Origin: Actinacidiphila oryziradicis
GTDB lineage: Bacteria; Actinomycetota; Actinomycetes; Streptomycetales; Streptomycetaceae
Assembly (NCBI RefSeq): GCF_005047355.1
Contig: NZ_SUMC01000029.1
Span: forward strand, 62,001 to 126,000
DNA: 64,000 bases
Direction of reading: 5' to 3'
The notes beneath the pieces were generated by a model. It did not search any database, had not been told where the DNA came from, and saw only the letters and a list, made by a program, of their open reading frames with translations. The position numbers were made by a program, and so were the translations under genes. Numbering within the stretch: position 1 is the first letter of the stretch; the number at the start of each line of letters is the position of its first letter. Of this stretch, positions 24,828 to 32,898 are shown one piece after another.

Positions 24828-24920
24828 CCGCGTACGGGGACAATGGGTATGTGTACGGCGGCGGCCATTGGGGTCGAGGGAGGCCGGGGAGGCGCCGATA
24901 GGACTGGACGGGAGTGACGG

Positions 24921-26294
24921 GTGGACGGGACCGGCGGTAATCCGCAGGCCGAACAGAACGGCGACGACGCGTCCGCCGAGAGTCTCGACCGGCCGTTGCC
25001 GGAAGGCGTACGCCACCGGGTGGTGACCCTGGCGGCGGATGCCTTCGGCGGGCTGACCCACGCCGAACTGCCGTCCCAGCTGCGGCCGTACGCCCGATTC
25101 ACCCCCAATCGCCGGGCCAAGTTCGCGGCGACGGCGCTGGCCGCGACGCTGGAGGGGGACCCCGCCTTCCGGCAGCGGATCGCCGGCAAGCTCCGGGAGG
25201 CGCAGCCGGAGCTGGCCGAGGCGCTGGACGCCGGCACACCGCCGCCGGCCGTCGATCCGCTGGATGTGGCGGCGGCGGCGTATCTGCTGCGTCCGCCGGG
25301 GTGGGTGAAGCTGGTCGCCGCGGCCGGCGAGGAGGCGCAGCGGGCGCATGACGAGCGGGTCGGCGAGGAGGCCGCGCGTGAGGTGCGGCAGCTGAGGGAC
25401 GAACTCGCCGAGGTGCGCGACCAGGCTCGCGCCGACGCCCTGAAGGCCCGCGCGGACCTGGAGGGGGTCCGCAAGGAGGCGGAGGCGTTGCAGCGCCGGC
25501 TGCGCAGCGCGGCGAGCGATGTGAAGCGGGCCGAGGCGGCGCTGCGCAAGGTGGAGGCGGAGCTGGAGGACGTACGGTCCACGGCCGCCACCGAGAAGAC
25601 GGCGGCCGACAGTGAGGCGCGCCGGCTGAAGGCCCGTCTGACGGAGTCCGAGTCCGCGCTGGAGGCGAGCCGCCGGGCGGTCCGGGAGGGCCGCAGTATC
25701 GAGGACGTACGGTTGCGGCTGCTGCTCGACACGGTGCTGGACGCGGCGGCTGGGCTGCGGCGGGAGTTGGCGCTGCCGCCGCGCGACATGATGGGGGTCC
25801 GGCCGGCCGACACGGTGGACGCGGTGAAGCCGGGCGCGATCAGCCCGAAGGACATCGCGCGGCGGGCGCTGTCGGAGAACGACCCTGCGTTGCTCGACCA
25901 GTTGCTGGCGCTGCCGCAGGCGCATCTGGTGGTGGACGGCTACAACGTGACCAAGACGGGGTATCCGGCGCTGCCGCTGGAGAAGCAACGGCTGCGGCTG
26001 CTCGGCGGTCTCGCGGTGCTGGCGGCGCAGAGCGGTGCCGAGGTCACCTGTGTCTTCGACGGGGCCGATCTGGACGCGCCGGTACTGCTGGCGCCGCCGC
26101 GCGGGGTGCGGGTGCTGTTCAGCAAGGCGGGGGAGACCGCCGACGAGCTGATCCGGCGGCTGGTGCGGGCCGAACCGGCCGGCCGCCCCATCGTGGTGGT
26201 CTCCGCCGACCGGGAGGTCGCGGACGGGGTGGCGCGGGCCGGGGCGCGTCCGGTCGCCTCCACTTTGCTGCTGAAGCGACTTGCCCGGGTGTGA
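24921..26294 (+). CDS. NYN (YacP-like) domain RNA-binding/nuclease protein
   Basis: A 457-residue protein with three parts: an N-terminal helical domain (about 20-130), a long coiled-coil region rich in Ala/Arg/Glu (about 140-270), and a C-terminal NYN/PIN-like domain of YacP type (about 330-457). The last begins HLVVDGYNVTKTGYP and carries acidic residues in CVFDGADLDAP, ETADELIRRL and VVSADREVADG. By family, NYN domains are metal-dependent RNases; YacP (Rae1) of Bacillus cuts ribosome-bound mRNA. The GTG at 24921 follows GGGAG. Confidence 0.88.
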   Translation: MDGTGGNPQAEQNGDDASAESLDRPLPEGVRHRVVTLAADAFGGLTHAELPSQLRPYARFTPNRRAKFAATALAATLEGDPAFRQRIAGKLREAQPELAEALDAGTPPPAVDPLDVAAAAYLLRPPGWVKLVAAAGEEAQRAHDERVGEEAAREVRQLRDELAEVRDQARADALKARADLEGVRKEAEALQRRLRSAASDVKRAEAALRKVEAELEDVRSTAATEKTAADSEARRLKARLTESESALEASRRAVREGRSIEDVRLRLLLDTVLDAAAGLRRELALPPRDMMGVRPADTVDAVKPGAISPKDIARRALSENDPALLDQLLALPQAHLVVDGYNVTKTGYPALPLEKQRLRLLGGLAVLAAQSGAEVTCVFDGADLDAPVLLAPPRGVRVLFSKAGETADELIRRLVRAEPAGRPIVVVSADREVADGVARAGARPVASTLLLKRLARV

Positions 26295-26446
26295 CCGGTG
26301 TGGGGCCTGGAAGGAACTGTGTTCCCCCGTGGGGCTCCTGTGGTGATTTCCGGGAGGCGGGCAGGAACTAAGCGTCAACTGCTCATCGCTGTAAGTGCGG
26401 TGTATGTAAAGAAAACGCCGTTGACAGATTTTTTTCCTTCAGGGAT

Positions 26447-26476
26447 TTGATCCGATCACAGGATGGTCACTAGGGT
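26447..26476 (+). promoter_or_regulatory. Candidate promoter of the riboswitch-controlled NlpC/P60 gene
   Basis: TTGATC (26447-26452) and TAGGGT (26471-26476) are separated by 18 bp and fit a housekeeping promoter. Transcription from here would include the whole c-di-AMP riboswitch. TTGACA at 26421-26426 is a second possible -35 with no good partner. Confidence 0.5.
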
Positions 26477-26527
26477 CAGGGCTCGAACCTCTGCGCAGTC
26501 GATCATCCAGCAGGGATGGCAGTGGGG

Positions 26528-26693
26528 GTACCGCCGAGTCTGTAGTGCCGTGCGTACGACGGGGGACGCCGACGCTCGGAGCCGGGGAACCACGTTCCCG
26601 GGGTGAATCGGCACCAGGGCGCTCCGCAAGGGACGTTGAGGTGTTGTAGGGCTGCTTCCGGCCCGAACCCGTCAGCTCACCCGGTAGGCGGCT
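26528..26693 (+). ncRNA. ydaO/yuaA (cyclic di-AMP) riboswitch
   Basis: The leader contains the hallmark ydaO blocks: CCGCCGAGTCTG at 26531, GGGGAACCACG at 26584, GGGGTGAATCGG at 26600, and near the 3' end CCCGAACCCGTCAGCTC followed by ACCCGGTAGGCG, with the closing helix ending near 26693. In actinomycetes this class controls cell-wall hydrolases. Binding of c-di-AMP normally switches expression off. It lies 24 bp before the start of the NlpC/P60 gene and overlaps its ribosome-site region closely. The boundaries are approximate. The 422-bp gap from 26295 holds nothing else I recognise. Confidence 0.93.
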
Positions 26694-26716
26694 GGAGGAA
26701 GAAGGAGCTCGCCTTC

Positions 26717-27739
26717 GTGGCGTCCCACCGTCGACCCAAGCAGGCCAGTCGCACACGGGTGACCGTGTTCACCGCGACTGCCGCCGCAGCCGTCGCCCTG
26801 TCGTCCCAGGCCGCGCACGCCGACACCAAGCCGACCGTCAAGTCGGTCAAGGCCAAGGTCGACGCTCTCTACAACGAGAGCGAGCAGGCGACCCAGCAGT
26901 ATGACGGCGCGCAGGCGCAGCAGCAGACCCTGCAGAAGCAGGTCGACCAGCTGCAGAACGAGGTCGCACGGGAGCAGGGCGACCTGAACAAGCTCCAGGA
27001 CCAGCTCGGTTCGCTCGCCAGCGCGCAGTACCGCAGCGGCGGCATCGACGAGTCCATGCAGCTTCTTCTCTCCTCCAACCCGGACGACTACCTCTCGAAG
27101 GCGTCCACCCTCGACCAGCTGACCAGCCAGCAGGCCCAGGCGCTCAAGCAGATCGCCGAGAAGAAGCGCACCCTCGACCAGCAGAAAGCGGAAGCCGCCA
27201 GCAAGCTCTCCGAGCTGGATGCGACCCGCAATGACCTCGCCAGCAAGAAGAAGGACATCCAGGCCAAGTACCAGCAGGCCAATAAGCTCCTCAACTCGCT
27301 GACCGCGAGCGAGAAGGCGGCCTACGACGCCCAGCAGGCCGCCGCCAACCGCTCCACCACCCGTGTGAACCTCGGCAACAGCGCCTCCGCCACCGCGCGG
27401 GCCGCCTCCGCTCTCGCCGCCGCCAAGACCAGGCTGGGCACCCCCTACGTCTACGGCGCCAGCGGCCCCAGCTCCTTCGACTGCTCCGGCCTCACCTCGT
27501 GGGCATACGCCCAGGCCGGTGTCTCCATACCCCGCACCTCCGAGTCCCAGGCCAACGCCGGCACGCACCTGACGCTGAGCCAGCTCCAGCCGGGCGACCT
27601 CGTCATCTTCTACAGCGACGCCCACCACGTCGGCCTCTACGCCGGCAACGGCATGGTGCTGCACGCGCCGAAGCCGGGTGCGGTGGTCCGGTACGAGGCG
27701 ATCAGCGACATGCCCTTCCAGTTCGGCGTACGGATCTGA
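26717..27739 (+). CDS. NlpC/P60 peptidoglycan endopeptidase (riboswitch-controlled)
   Basis: A 340-residue secreted cell-wall hydrolase of the RipA/p60 type. The signal peptide (about 1-37) ends at SSQAAHADT. Residues 40-215 form a long coiled-coil stalk, and 225-340 is the NlpC/P60 domain with catalytic C256 (SSFDCSGLTSW), the His in DAHHVGLYAG and the polar third residue in VLHAPKPG. It cleaves peptide cross-links. The GTG at 26717 follows AAGGAG (26702-26707). Expression is probably set by c-di-AMP through the leader. The next gene is a paralogue with the same MASHRR N-terminus. Confidence 0.93.
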   Translation: MASHRRPKQASRTRVTVFTATAAAAVALSSQAAHADTKPTVKSVKAKVDALYNESEQATQQYDGAQAQQQTLQKQVDQLQNEVAREQGDLNKLQDQLGSLASAQYRSGGIDESMQLLLSSNPDDYLSKASTLDQLTSQQAQALKQIAEKKRTLDQQKAEAASKLSELDATRNDLASKKKDIQAKYQQANKLLNSLTASEKAAYDAQQAAANRSTTRVNLGNSASATARAASALAAAKTRLGTPYVYGASGPSSFDCSGLTSWAYAQAGVSIPRTSESQANAGTHLTLSQLQPGDLVIFYSDAHHVGLYAGNGMVLHAPKPGAVVRYEAISDMPFQFGVRI

Positions 27740-27854
27740 TCCGGGCGAGCGCGAGTGCACCTTCCGGGTGATGTCGGACAGTGGCGATTGACGGCATAAG
27801 CCCGGTGACCTGCGCAAGCGGCAAGTCAACCGGGCGACGGGCCGGACCGGGTCT

Positions 27855-27884
27855 TTGAACTCCCCGCGTCCGGCTGACTACTGT
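27855..27884 (+). promoter_or_regulatory. Candidate promoter giving a leaderless mRNA
   Basis: TTGAAC (27855-27860) and TACTGT (27879-27884) are 18 bp apart. The -10 ends eight bases before the GTG of the second NlpC/P60 gene, so transcription should start at or near the start codon. Confidence 0.5.
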
Positions 27885-27892
27885 CACCCGAC

Positions 27893-28945
27893 GTGGCATC
27901 CCATCGACGCACTTCGCAGCCGGGCCGCACCACCGCCGCCCGTACGTCCCGCGTCGCCGCCCTTTCAGTGGCTGCGACGGCAGCAGCCTTAGCGACACCC
28001 ACGGCACAGGCAGCCCCGGGGGAAACCCCTGCGGACGTCGCCTCCCGGGTCGACCGGCTCTACCAGCAGGCGGAGAAGGCCACCGAGCAGTACGACGCGG
28101 CCGGCGAGCGGGCCGACAAGCTCCGCGCGGATCTCAACGACCTCCAGGACGAGGCCGCCCGGGGACAGGAGCGCGTCAACCGGATGCGCGACGGGCTCGG
28201 CAGCCTCGCCGGGGCCCAGTACCGAAGCGGCGGATTCGATCCCGCGCTGGCGCTGATGCTCTCCTCCGACCCCGACAGCTACCTGGACCGGGCCGAGGCC
28301 CTCGACCGGATCAGCAACCGCCAGCTCACCCAGCTCGAGGAGTTGCGGGAGGCCAAGCGCGCCCTCGACCAGCACCGCTCCGAAGCCACCGCGAAACTCA
28401 ATGAGCTCAACCGCGTCCGTGCCACCCTCCGCGCCCGCAAGCGGGACGTCCAGGGCAAGCTCGCCACCGCCCAGCGCCTGGTCAACTCCCTCTCCGCCGC
28501 AGACCGCGCCCGCTTCGCCTCCCGCCTCGCCGAGCGCACCTCCCGCTCCGCCCGCGGCTTCGACCTGTCCGACCTGTCCGGTCTCGGCCCCGCCTCCGGG
28601 CGCGCCGCGGCGGCGGTCGCCGCCGCCCGCGCCGCCGTCGGCGCCCCCTACGCCTGGGGCTCCACCGGCCCCTCCACCTTCGACTGTTCCGGGCTCATGG
28701 TCTGGTCCTACCGGCACGCCGGCGTCGCCCTGCCCCGCACCTCCCAGGCCCAGCTCGGCGCCGGCCAACACGTCCCCCTCGGCCAGGCCCGCCCCGGCGA
28801 CCTCGTCATCTACCGCAACGACGCCAGCCACGTCGGCATGTACGTCGGCGGCGGCCAGGTAGTCCACGCCCCCTACCCCGGCGCCCGGGTCCGCTACGAC
28901 CCAGTAGGCATGATGCCGATCGCAGCGGTGACAAGGCCCGCCTAA
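27893..28945 (+). CDS. NlpC/P60 peptidoglycan endopeptidase (paralogue, no riboswitch)
   Basis: A 350-residue secreted hydrolase with the same architecture as the preceding gene: signal peptide to about residue 43, a coiled-coil stalk (about 50-210) and a C-terminal NlpC/P60 domain with C265 (TFDCSGLMVW) and the His in DASHVGMYVG. The shared start MASHRR and the AQYRSGG and DCSGL blocks show tandem duplication. It has no riboswitch: the GTG lies eight bases after a -10 box and lacks a ribosome site, so it is probably leaderless. The two copies therefore differ in control. Substrate specificity is inferred from the family only. Confidence 0.92.
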   Translation: MASHRRTSQPGRTTAARTSRVAALSVAATAAALATPTAQAAPGETPADVASRVDRLYQQAEKATEQYDAAGERADKLRADLNDLQDEAARGQERVNRMRDGLGSLAGAQYRSGGFDPALALMLSSDPDSYLDRAEALDRISNRQLTQLEELREAKRALDQHRSEATAKLNELNRVRATLRARKRDVQGKLATAQRLVNSLSAADRARFASRLAERTSRSARGFDLSDLSGLGPASGRAAAAVAAARAAVGAPYAWGSTGPSTFDCSGLMVWSYRHAGVALPRTSQAQLGAGQHVPLGQARPGDLVIYRNDASHVGMYVGGGQVVHAPYPGARVRYDPVGMMPIAAVTRPA

Positions 28946-28946
28946 G

Positions 28947-29070
28947 CCGTGGGCAGGCGTTCCGCAAACTAGTCGTGGGCAGGCGTTCCGCAGGGCCGAG
29001 CGGAGCGAGACGGGGGCACCTCCCGGCCGAAGGTTGGGGGTGGGTGGGCACAACCCACCCCCCGGCCCGC
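28947..29070. repeat. Intergenic repeat (GGGCAGGCGTTCCGCA / CCGGCCGAAGG type)
   Basis: This gap holds two copies of GTGGGCAGGCGTTCCGCA (28948 and 28976), then GGGCCGAGCGGAGCGAGA, CACCTCCCGGCCGAAGGTTG and a GGTGGGTGGGC...CCCACCCCCC hairpin. The same ordered blocks recur at 47925-48050 after the glucokinase gene, and in reverse inside the aminotransferase gene. It appears to be a dispersed non-coding repeat family. Confidence 0.7.
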
Positions 29071-29137
29071 ACATTGAGAGCCCGCCCGGCCCGGGGCCCG
29101 GAGCAGAGCCCGCCGCAGGCGCCCGTACGATCACCGC

Positions 29138-30271
29138 GTGAGGCGATTCCTGGTGACCGTGGCAGCGTGCGCGCTACTCGCCGCCGGATGCACCCCCACC
29201 CCGCCCCGGGCACCGGAAAGCGTTCAGCACATGCTGGACCGCCACGCGGCAGCCGTCCTGCACCACGACGAGCCCGCCTTCCTCGCCGACGTCGCCCCCT
29301 CCCTGCAGCCGGCGCAGCGGCAGGTGTTCCAGAACCTCGCGGAGGTGCCGCTCGCCTCCTGGTCGTACCGGCTGGAAAGCTCCGGCTCTGCCGCCCGGGT
29401 CCAACTCCGCTACCGCGTCAAGGGCTACGACGCCGACCCCGTCACCACCGACCTCTCCCTGGGCCTCACCCGGAGCGGCGGGCGCTGGCGGATCACCTCC
29501 GAGCAGCACACCGCCGCCCAGCTCTGGGACCAGGGCAAGGTGCACGTCGTACGCGGGACCCGCAGCCTGGTCCTCGGCCTCGGGACGCCCGCCTCCCTGG
29601 CCGCGTACGCCGCTGACGCGGACCGTGCCGTGGCCGCCGTACGGCGGGTCTGGGGCGACCACTGGGCGCGCCGGGTCGTTCTGGAGGTGCCGGGCACCCT
29701 CGACCAGATGGCGGCTCTGCTGAACGCCTCCTCGGCGGCCTACCGGGGCATCGCAGCCGTCACCACCGCGGAGCTGGGATCCCCGGCTGTCCCCGCCGAC
29801 CGCGTCATCGTCAATCCCGAGGCATTCGGGGAGCTGTCCGCCCTGGGCCGGCAGGTCGTCCTGACCCATGAGACAACCCACGTCGCGACCCGCGCCTTCA
29901 CCACCTCCGCCACCCCCCTGTGGCTCTCCGAAGGCGCCGCCGACTGGACCGGTTACCTCGGCACGGGCCGCACCCCGCACCAGGTCGCCCCCGAACTGGC
30001 CCGCGATGTCGCCGCCGGCAAGCTGCCCCGTAACCTCCCCTCGAACACCGACTTCGGCACCACCGCCGCCGGGCTCGCCCAGGCCTACGAAGGCGGCTGG
30101 CTGGCCTGCCGGCTCATCGCCGACCAGTGGGGGAGCGCGAAGCTCACCGCCCTCTACCGGGGCGTGAACGACCGGACCACGGCCGACGCGGCGATGCGCC
30201 GCACACTGGGCGTGAGCCTCGTCGAATTCACGGCGCGGTGGCGCGCCTATGTGCAGAAGGAGCTGGCATGA
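29138..30271 (+). CDS. Lipoprotein with gluzincin-type (HExxH) metallopeptidase domain
   Basis: A 377-residue exported lipoprotein with lipobox LLAAGC (C18). An N-terminal SnoaL/NTF2-like region (about 28-125) is followed by a peptidase-MA-like domain with zinc motif HETTH (H244-H248) and a third ligand likely E265 in LWLSEGAADW. By family it is probably a zinc protease at the cell surface; the substrate is unknown. TACGAT at 29126-29131 ends six bases before the GTG, suggesting leaderless expression. The stop overlaps the next start (ATGA), coupling it to the M48 protease. Confidence 0.87.
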   Translation: MRRFLVTVAACALLAAGCTPTPPRAPESVQHMLDRHAAAVLHHDEPAFLADVAPSLQPAQRQVFQNLAEVPLASWSYRLESSGSAARVQLRYRVKGYDADPVTTDLSLGLTRSGGRWRITSEQHTAAQLWDQGKVHVVRGTRSLVLGLGTPASLAAYAADADRAVAAVRRVWGDHWARRVVLEVPGTLDQMAALLNASSAAYRGIAAVTTAELGSPAVPADRVIVNPEAFGELSALGRQVVLTHETTHVATRAFTTSATPLWLSEGAADWTGYLGTGRTPHQVAPELARDVAAGKLPRNLPSNTDFGTTAAGLAQAYEGGWLACRLIADQWGSAKLTALYRGVNDRTTADAAMRRTLGVSLVEFTARWRAYVQKELA

Positions 30272-31434
30272 CATCCGAAGAAGGCGCCTCGGACAACGCG
30301 GACTTCACCCCCGAGGAGATCGCCCGCGGCCGTGCCCTGCGCCGCGCTCAACTCCCCTGGTCCCTCGGCAGCCGCGCCACCGGGCTCGCCCTGCTCCTCG
30401 TTCTCGGGCTGACCCCGGCCGGTGCCGGGCTCGTCGGCGTCTTCGGCCACACCTGGGCGCTCCGCGTCCTCGGCGGCGGCCTGGGCCTGGTCGTGCTGCA
30501 GCAGGCGGTGTCCCTGCCCTTCGCCGCCCGGCTCCGGGTCGTACGGGTCCGCTTCGGCCTCGTCACCCAGGGCTGGGGCGGCTGGGCGGTCGATGTGCTG
30601 CGCGGGCTGCTCATCTCCGTACCCCTGGCGCTCGGCGCCCTCTACGCCGTCTACGGGCTCGCCGGGGCCACCCGCTGGTGGTGGGCCTGGGCGGCGCTCG
30701 GCGCGGCCTGTGCGGCCCTCGTGCTCTCCTGGCTGGCCCCGGTCCTGCTGGAGCCGATCTTCAACCGCTTCACGCCCATGTCCCCCGGCCCGCTCCGTGA
30801 CGCCCTCCTCGCCCTCGCCGACCGCGACCGCATCCCCGTCCGCGAAGTCCTCGTCGCCGACGCCTCGCGCCGCACCACCGCCCTCAACGCCTATGTCTCC
30901 GGCTTCGGCCGCACCCGCCGCATCGTCGCCTACGACACCCTCCTCACCACCGCCACCCCCCGTGAGGTCGAGCTTGTCGTCGCCCACGAACTCGGCCACG
31001 TCAAACACCGCGACGTCGCCCGCGGCACCCTCCTGGGCGCGGCCGGCGCCGCCGTGGGCGTATGCGTGCTGGCGGCTCTGGTGAGCCGGCAGCCCCTTCT
31101 GGACCTGGCGGGCGCCGACCGCTTCGCCGACCCCCGCTCCCTGTGGCTCCTCGCCGCCGTCGCCGCCCTCGGCTCCGCCCTCACCGGCCCCCTCGCCTGC
31201 GCGGTAAGCCGCCGCGTCGAGCGTCGCGCCGACCACCACGCCCTCGAACTCACCGCCGACCCCGCCCAGTTCATAGCCATGCAGCGCCGCCTCACCGTCG
31301 CCAACATCGCCGACCCCGACCCGCCCCGCGCCCTCCACCTGCTTTTCGGCACCCACCCGACAGCGGCCCAGCGCATCGCGGCCGCGCGCAGCTTCCCGAC
31401 CGGCAGCCCAGCCTCCCCCGGCCTGCGGACCTAG
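30268..31434 (+). CDS. M48-family (Ste24/CAAX-type) membrane metalloprotease
   Basis: A 388-residue membrane zinc protease. It has several membrane segments, the WWAWAALGAACAALVLSWL helix, LEPIFNRFTPM, and the catalytic HELGH (H240-H244), followed by ERRADHHALEL holding the third ligand. In length and pattern it resembles Ste24/CAAX prenyl protease 1 rather than short HtpX. Its natural target in bacteria is not known. The start is coupled to the lipoprotein gene by ATGA. The TAG stop ends on the first base of a MITE-like element inserted exactly at the gene end. Confidence 0.92.
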   Translation: MTSEEGASDNADFTPEEIARGRALRRAQLPWSLGSRATGLALLLVLGLTPAGAGLVGVFGHTWALRVLGGGLGLVVLQQAVSLPFAARLRVVRVRFGLVTQGWGGWAVDVLRGLLISVPLALGALYAVYGLAGATRWWWAWAALGAACAALVLSWLAPVLLEPIFNRFTPMSPGPLRDALLALADRDRIPVREVLVADASRRTTALNAYVSGFGRTRRIVAYDTLLTTATPREVELVVAHELGHVKHRDVARGTLLGAAGAAVGVCVLAALVSRQPLLDLAGADRFADPRSLWLLAAVAALGSALTGPLACAVSRRVERRADHHALELTADPAQFIAMQRRLTVANIADPDPPRALHLLFGTHPTAAQRIAAARSFPTGSPASPGLRT

Positions 31435-31777
31435 AGGCCGCGCGAATAGAGGTGGGGCGGCGTCGCGTGCCGAGCTGTGACATCAGCCGACTCCGTCGGC
31501 GGGGGCGCCTGGAAGTGTTGCCGTCGGTGTCGGTCGACGACTCTCCCCCAGACTCCGTCCGGGAGGTGCCCCCACCAAGCTCTCGGCTCCGCTCGAGCAG
31601 GGGGCACCCCCATCGCGTCGCCTCGCCCCCAGCCTTCGGCCGGGAGGTGCCCCCACCCCCAGCTACCTCCCCCAGCCTTCGGCCGGGAGGTGCCCCCAGG
31701 AGGTGCCCCCACCTCCGCCTTGCCAGACTTGCCCCTCGCCCCGCTCCTTCCTCCACCCCACCTATTCGCGCGGCCTC
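31434..31777. mobile_element. MITE-like element, copy B (344 bp)
   Basis: This is a second copy of the element at 23455. The terminal repeats are GAGGCCGCGCGAATAG.. (31434; 2-bp insertion in the left arm) and the complement at 31756-31777. It is flanked by direct CTA (31431-31433 and 31778-31780). The first 130 bp and the last 25 bp match copy A. The interior is about 160 bp longer because of added CCCCCAGCCTTCGGCCGGGAGG repeat units. It carries no open frame that looks like a transposase. Confidence 0.85.
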
Positions 31778-31780
31778 CTA

Positions 31781-31961
31781 GTCGCGCGGGAAAACTCCTG
31801 CCTCGCGTTATGTCTGCTGGGAGGTTGTCGCCTGTCTGTGCGAGCGGGCGGGGCAGCTGTCTTGCACCGGGCGGTCGGTTGACGCTCAGCGGTGCCGGGC
31901 CGGCCGCCGGTGGCGACAGACGCGCCGATGCGCAGTCGCAAGGTGTCCTAAACTTCGCTTC
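31781..31961. other. Gene-free spacer after MITE copy B
   Basis: No gene is seen here. The sequence is less GC-biased than its neighbours. TAAACT at 31949-31954 lies seven bases before the next ATG and could be a -10 box for a leaderless transcript. Confidence 0.4.
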
Positions 31962-32684
31962 ATGGGGATCGTGATTGCTGCCATCACCAAGGACCTGGCG
32001 CCGAATGGCTCGCTGCGGGCCTCAATCAATCTGGGTAATTCGGTACTGGCCCAGGGCATGCCGACGGCGCCGACCGGCGTTACGGTCGACATCGCGCGTG
32101 AGGTCGGCGCGCGGTTGCACGTGCCGGTGGAACTCGTCTGCTTCGACGCGGCGCGAAAGTCGTACGAGGCGATGACGGCGGGCCAGGCCGACATTTGCTT
32201 CCTGGCCATCGAGCCGGCGCGGGAGGCTGAGGTTGCCTTCACCGCACCGTATGTCGTGATCGAGGGTGTGCTCGTCGTGCCCCAGGACTCAGCCTTCACC
32301 ACGGCCGCTGATGTCGATCGCGCAGGTGTTCGTATCGGCGTGCAGCGTGGGTCTGCCTATGACCTTTTCCTCTCCCGCACCCTTCAGCAGGCGAGCGTCG
32401 TGCGCGGGGACGAAGGAGTCGACGAGCTCCGCGCCCAGGGCTTGGAGGTCGTGGCCGGTGTCAGGCAGCCGATGACCGAGTTCGTCGCGACGCATCCCGA
32501 AGTCCGGCTGATCGAGCCTCGGTTCATGCAGATACAGCAGGCAGTGGGCACGACCAGGACCCGGAAGCCCGAGACCGTCCAGTTCCTCCGCGACGTCATC
32601 GAGGAGCTGAAAGCCAGCGGTTTCGTTGCCGACGCTCTTCGGCGCGCGAATCAATCCGACGCCCTGGTCGCCCCACCCGGGTAG
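31962..32684 (+). CDS. Solute-binding-protein family 3-like protein without signal peptide
   Basis: A 240-residue protein with the fold of amino-acid ABC transporter binding proteins (SBP_bac_3). The evidence is VDIAREVGARLHVPVELVCFDAARKSYEAMTAGQADICFLAIEP and EAEVAFTAPYVVIEGVLVV, then RIGVQRGSAYD. It has no signal peptide or lipobox and no permease genes nearby, so it is probably cytoplasmic. It may bind an amino-acid-like ligand, or act as an enzyme of the cyclohexadienyl-dehydratase type. No ribosome site precedes the ATG. Codon use is somewhat less GC-rich than in the neighbours, which hints at acquisition. Confidence 0.8.
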   Translation: MGIVIAAITKDLAPNGSLRASINLGNSVLAQGMPTAPTGVTVDIAREVGARLHVPVELVCFDAARKSYEAMTAGQADICFLAIEPAREAEVAFTAPYVVIEGVLVVPQDSAFTTAADVDRAGVRIGVQRGSAYDLFLSRTLQQASVVRGDEGVDELRAQGLEVVAGVRQPMTEFVATHPEVRLIEPRFMQIQQAVGTTRTRKPETVQFLRDVIEELKASGFVADALRRANQSDALVAPPG

Positions 32685-32898
32685 GCACAGCCCTCATGGC
32701 TGGGAAGCAGCGCCCTGCGTGATTCTCAGGTCACGGGCCGACCGCGACCACCGCCACCCCCTTCAGAGGGCTTCCCCGGCAGCTCCGGAGCGGCGCCCCC
32801 CGCCGTGGGCCAGGAGGACGCCAGGGAAGTCCGCGAAGTCACCAGCATCCGTCCCCGGCCCGGGCCGTGCGCCCTACAGCCGGGCAGTCGGAGGACGC
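32685..32898. other. Gene-free convergent spacer
   Basis: A gap of 214 bp between convergent genes. No gene or strong terminator stem was recognised. Confidence 0.35.
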
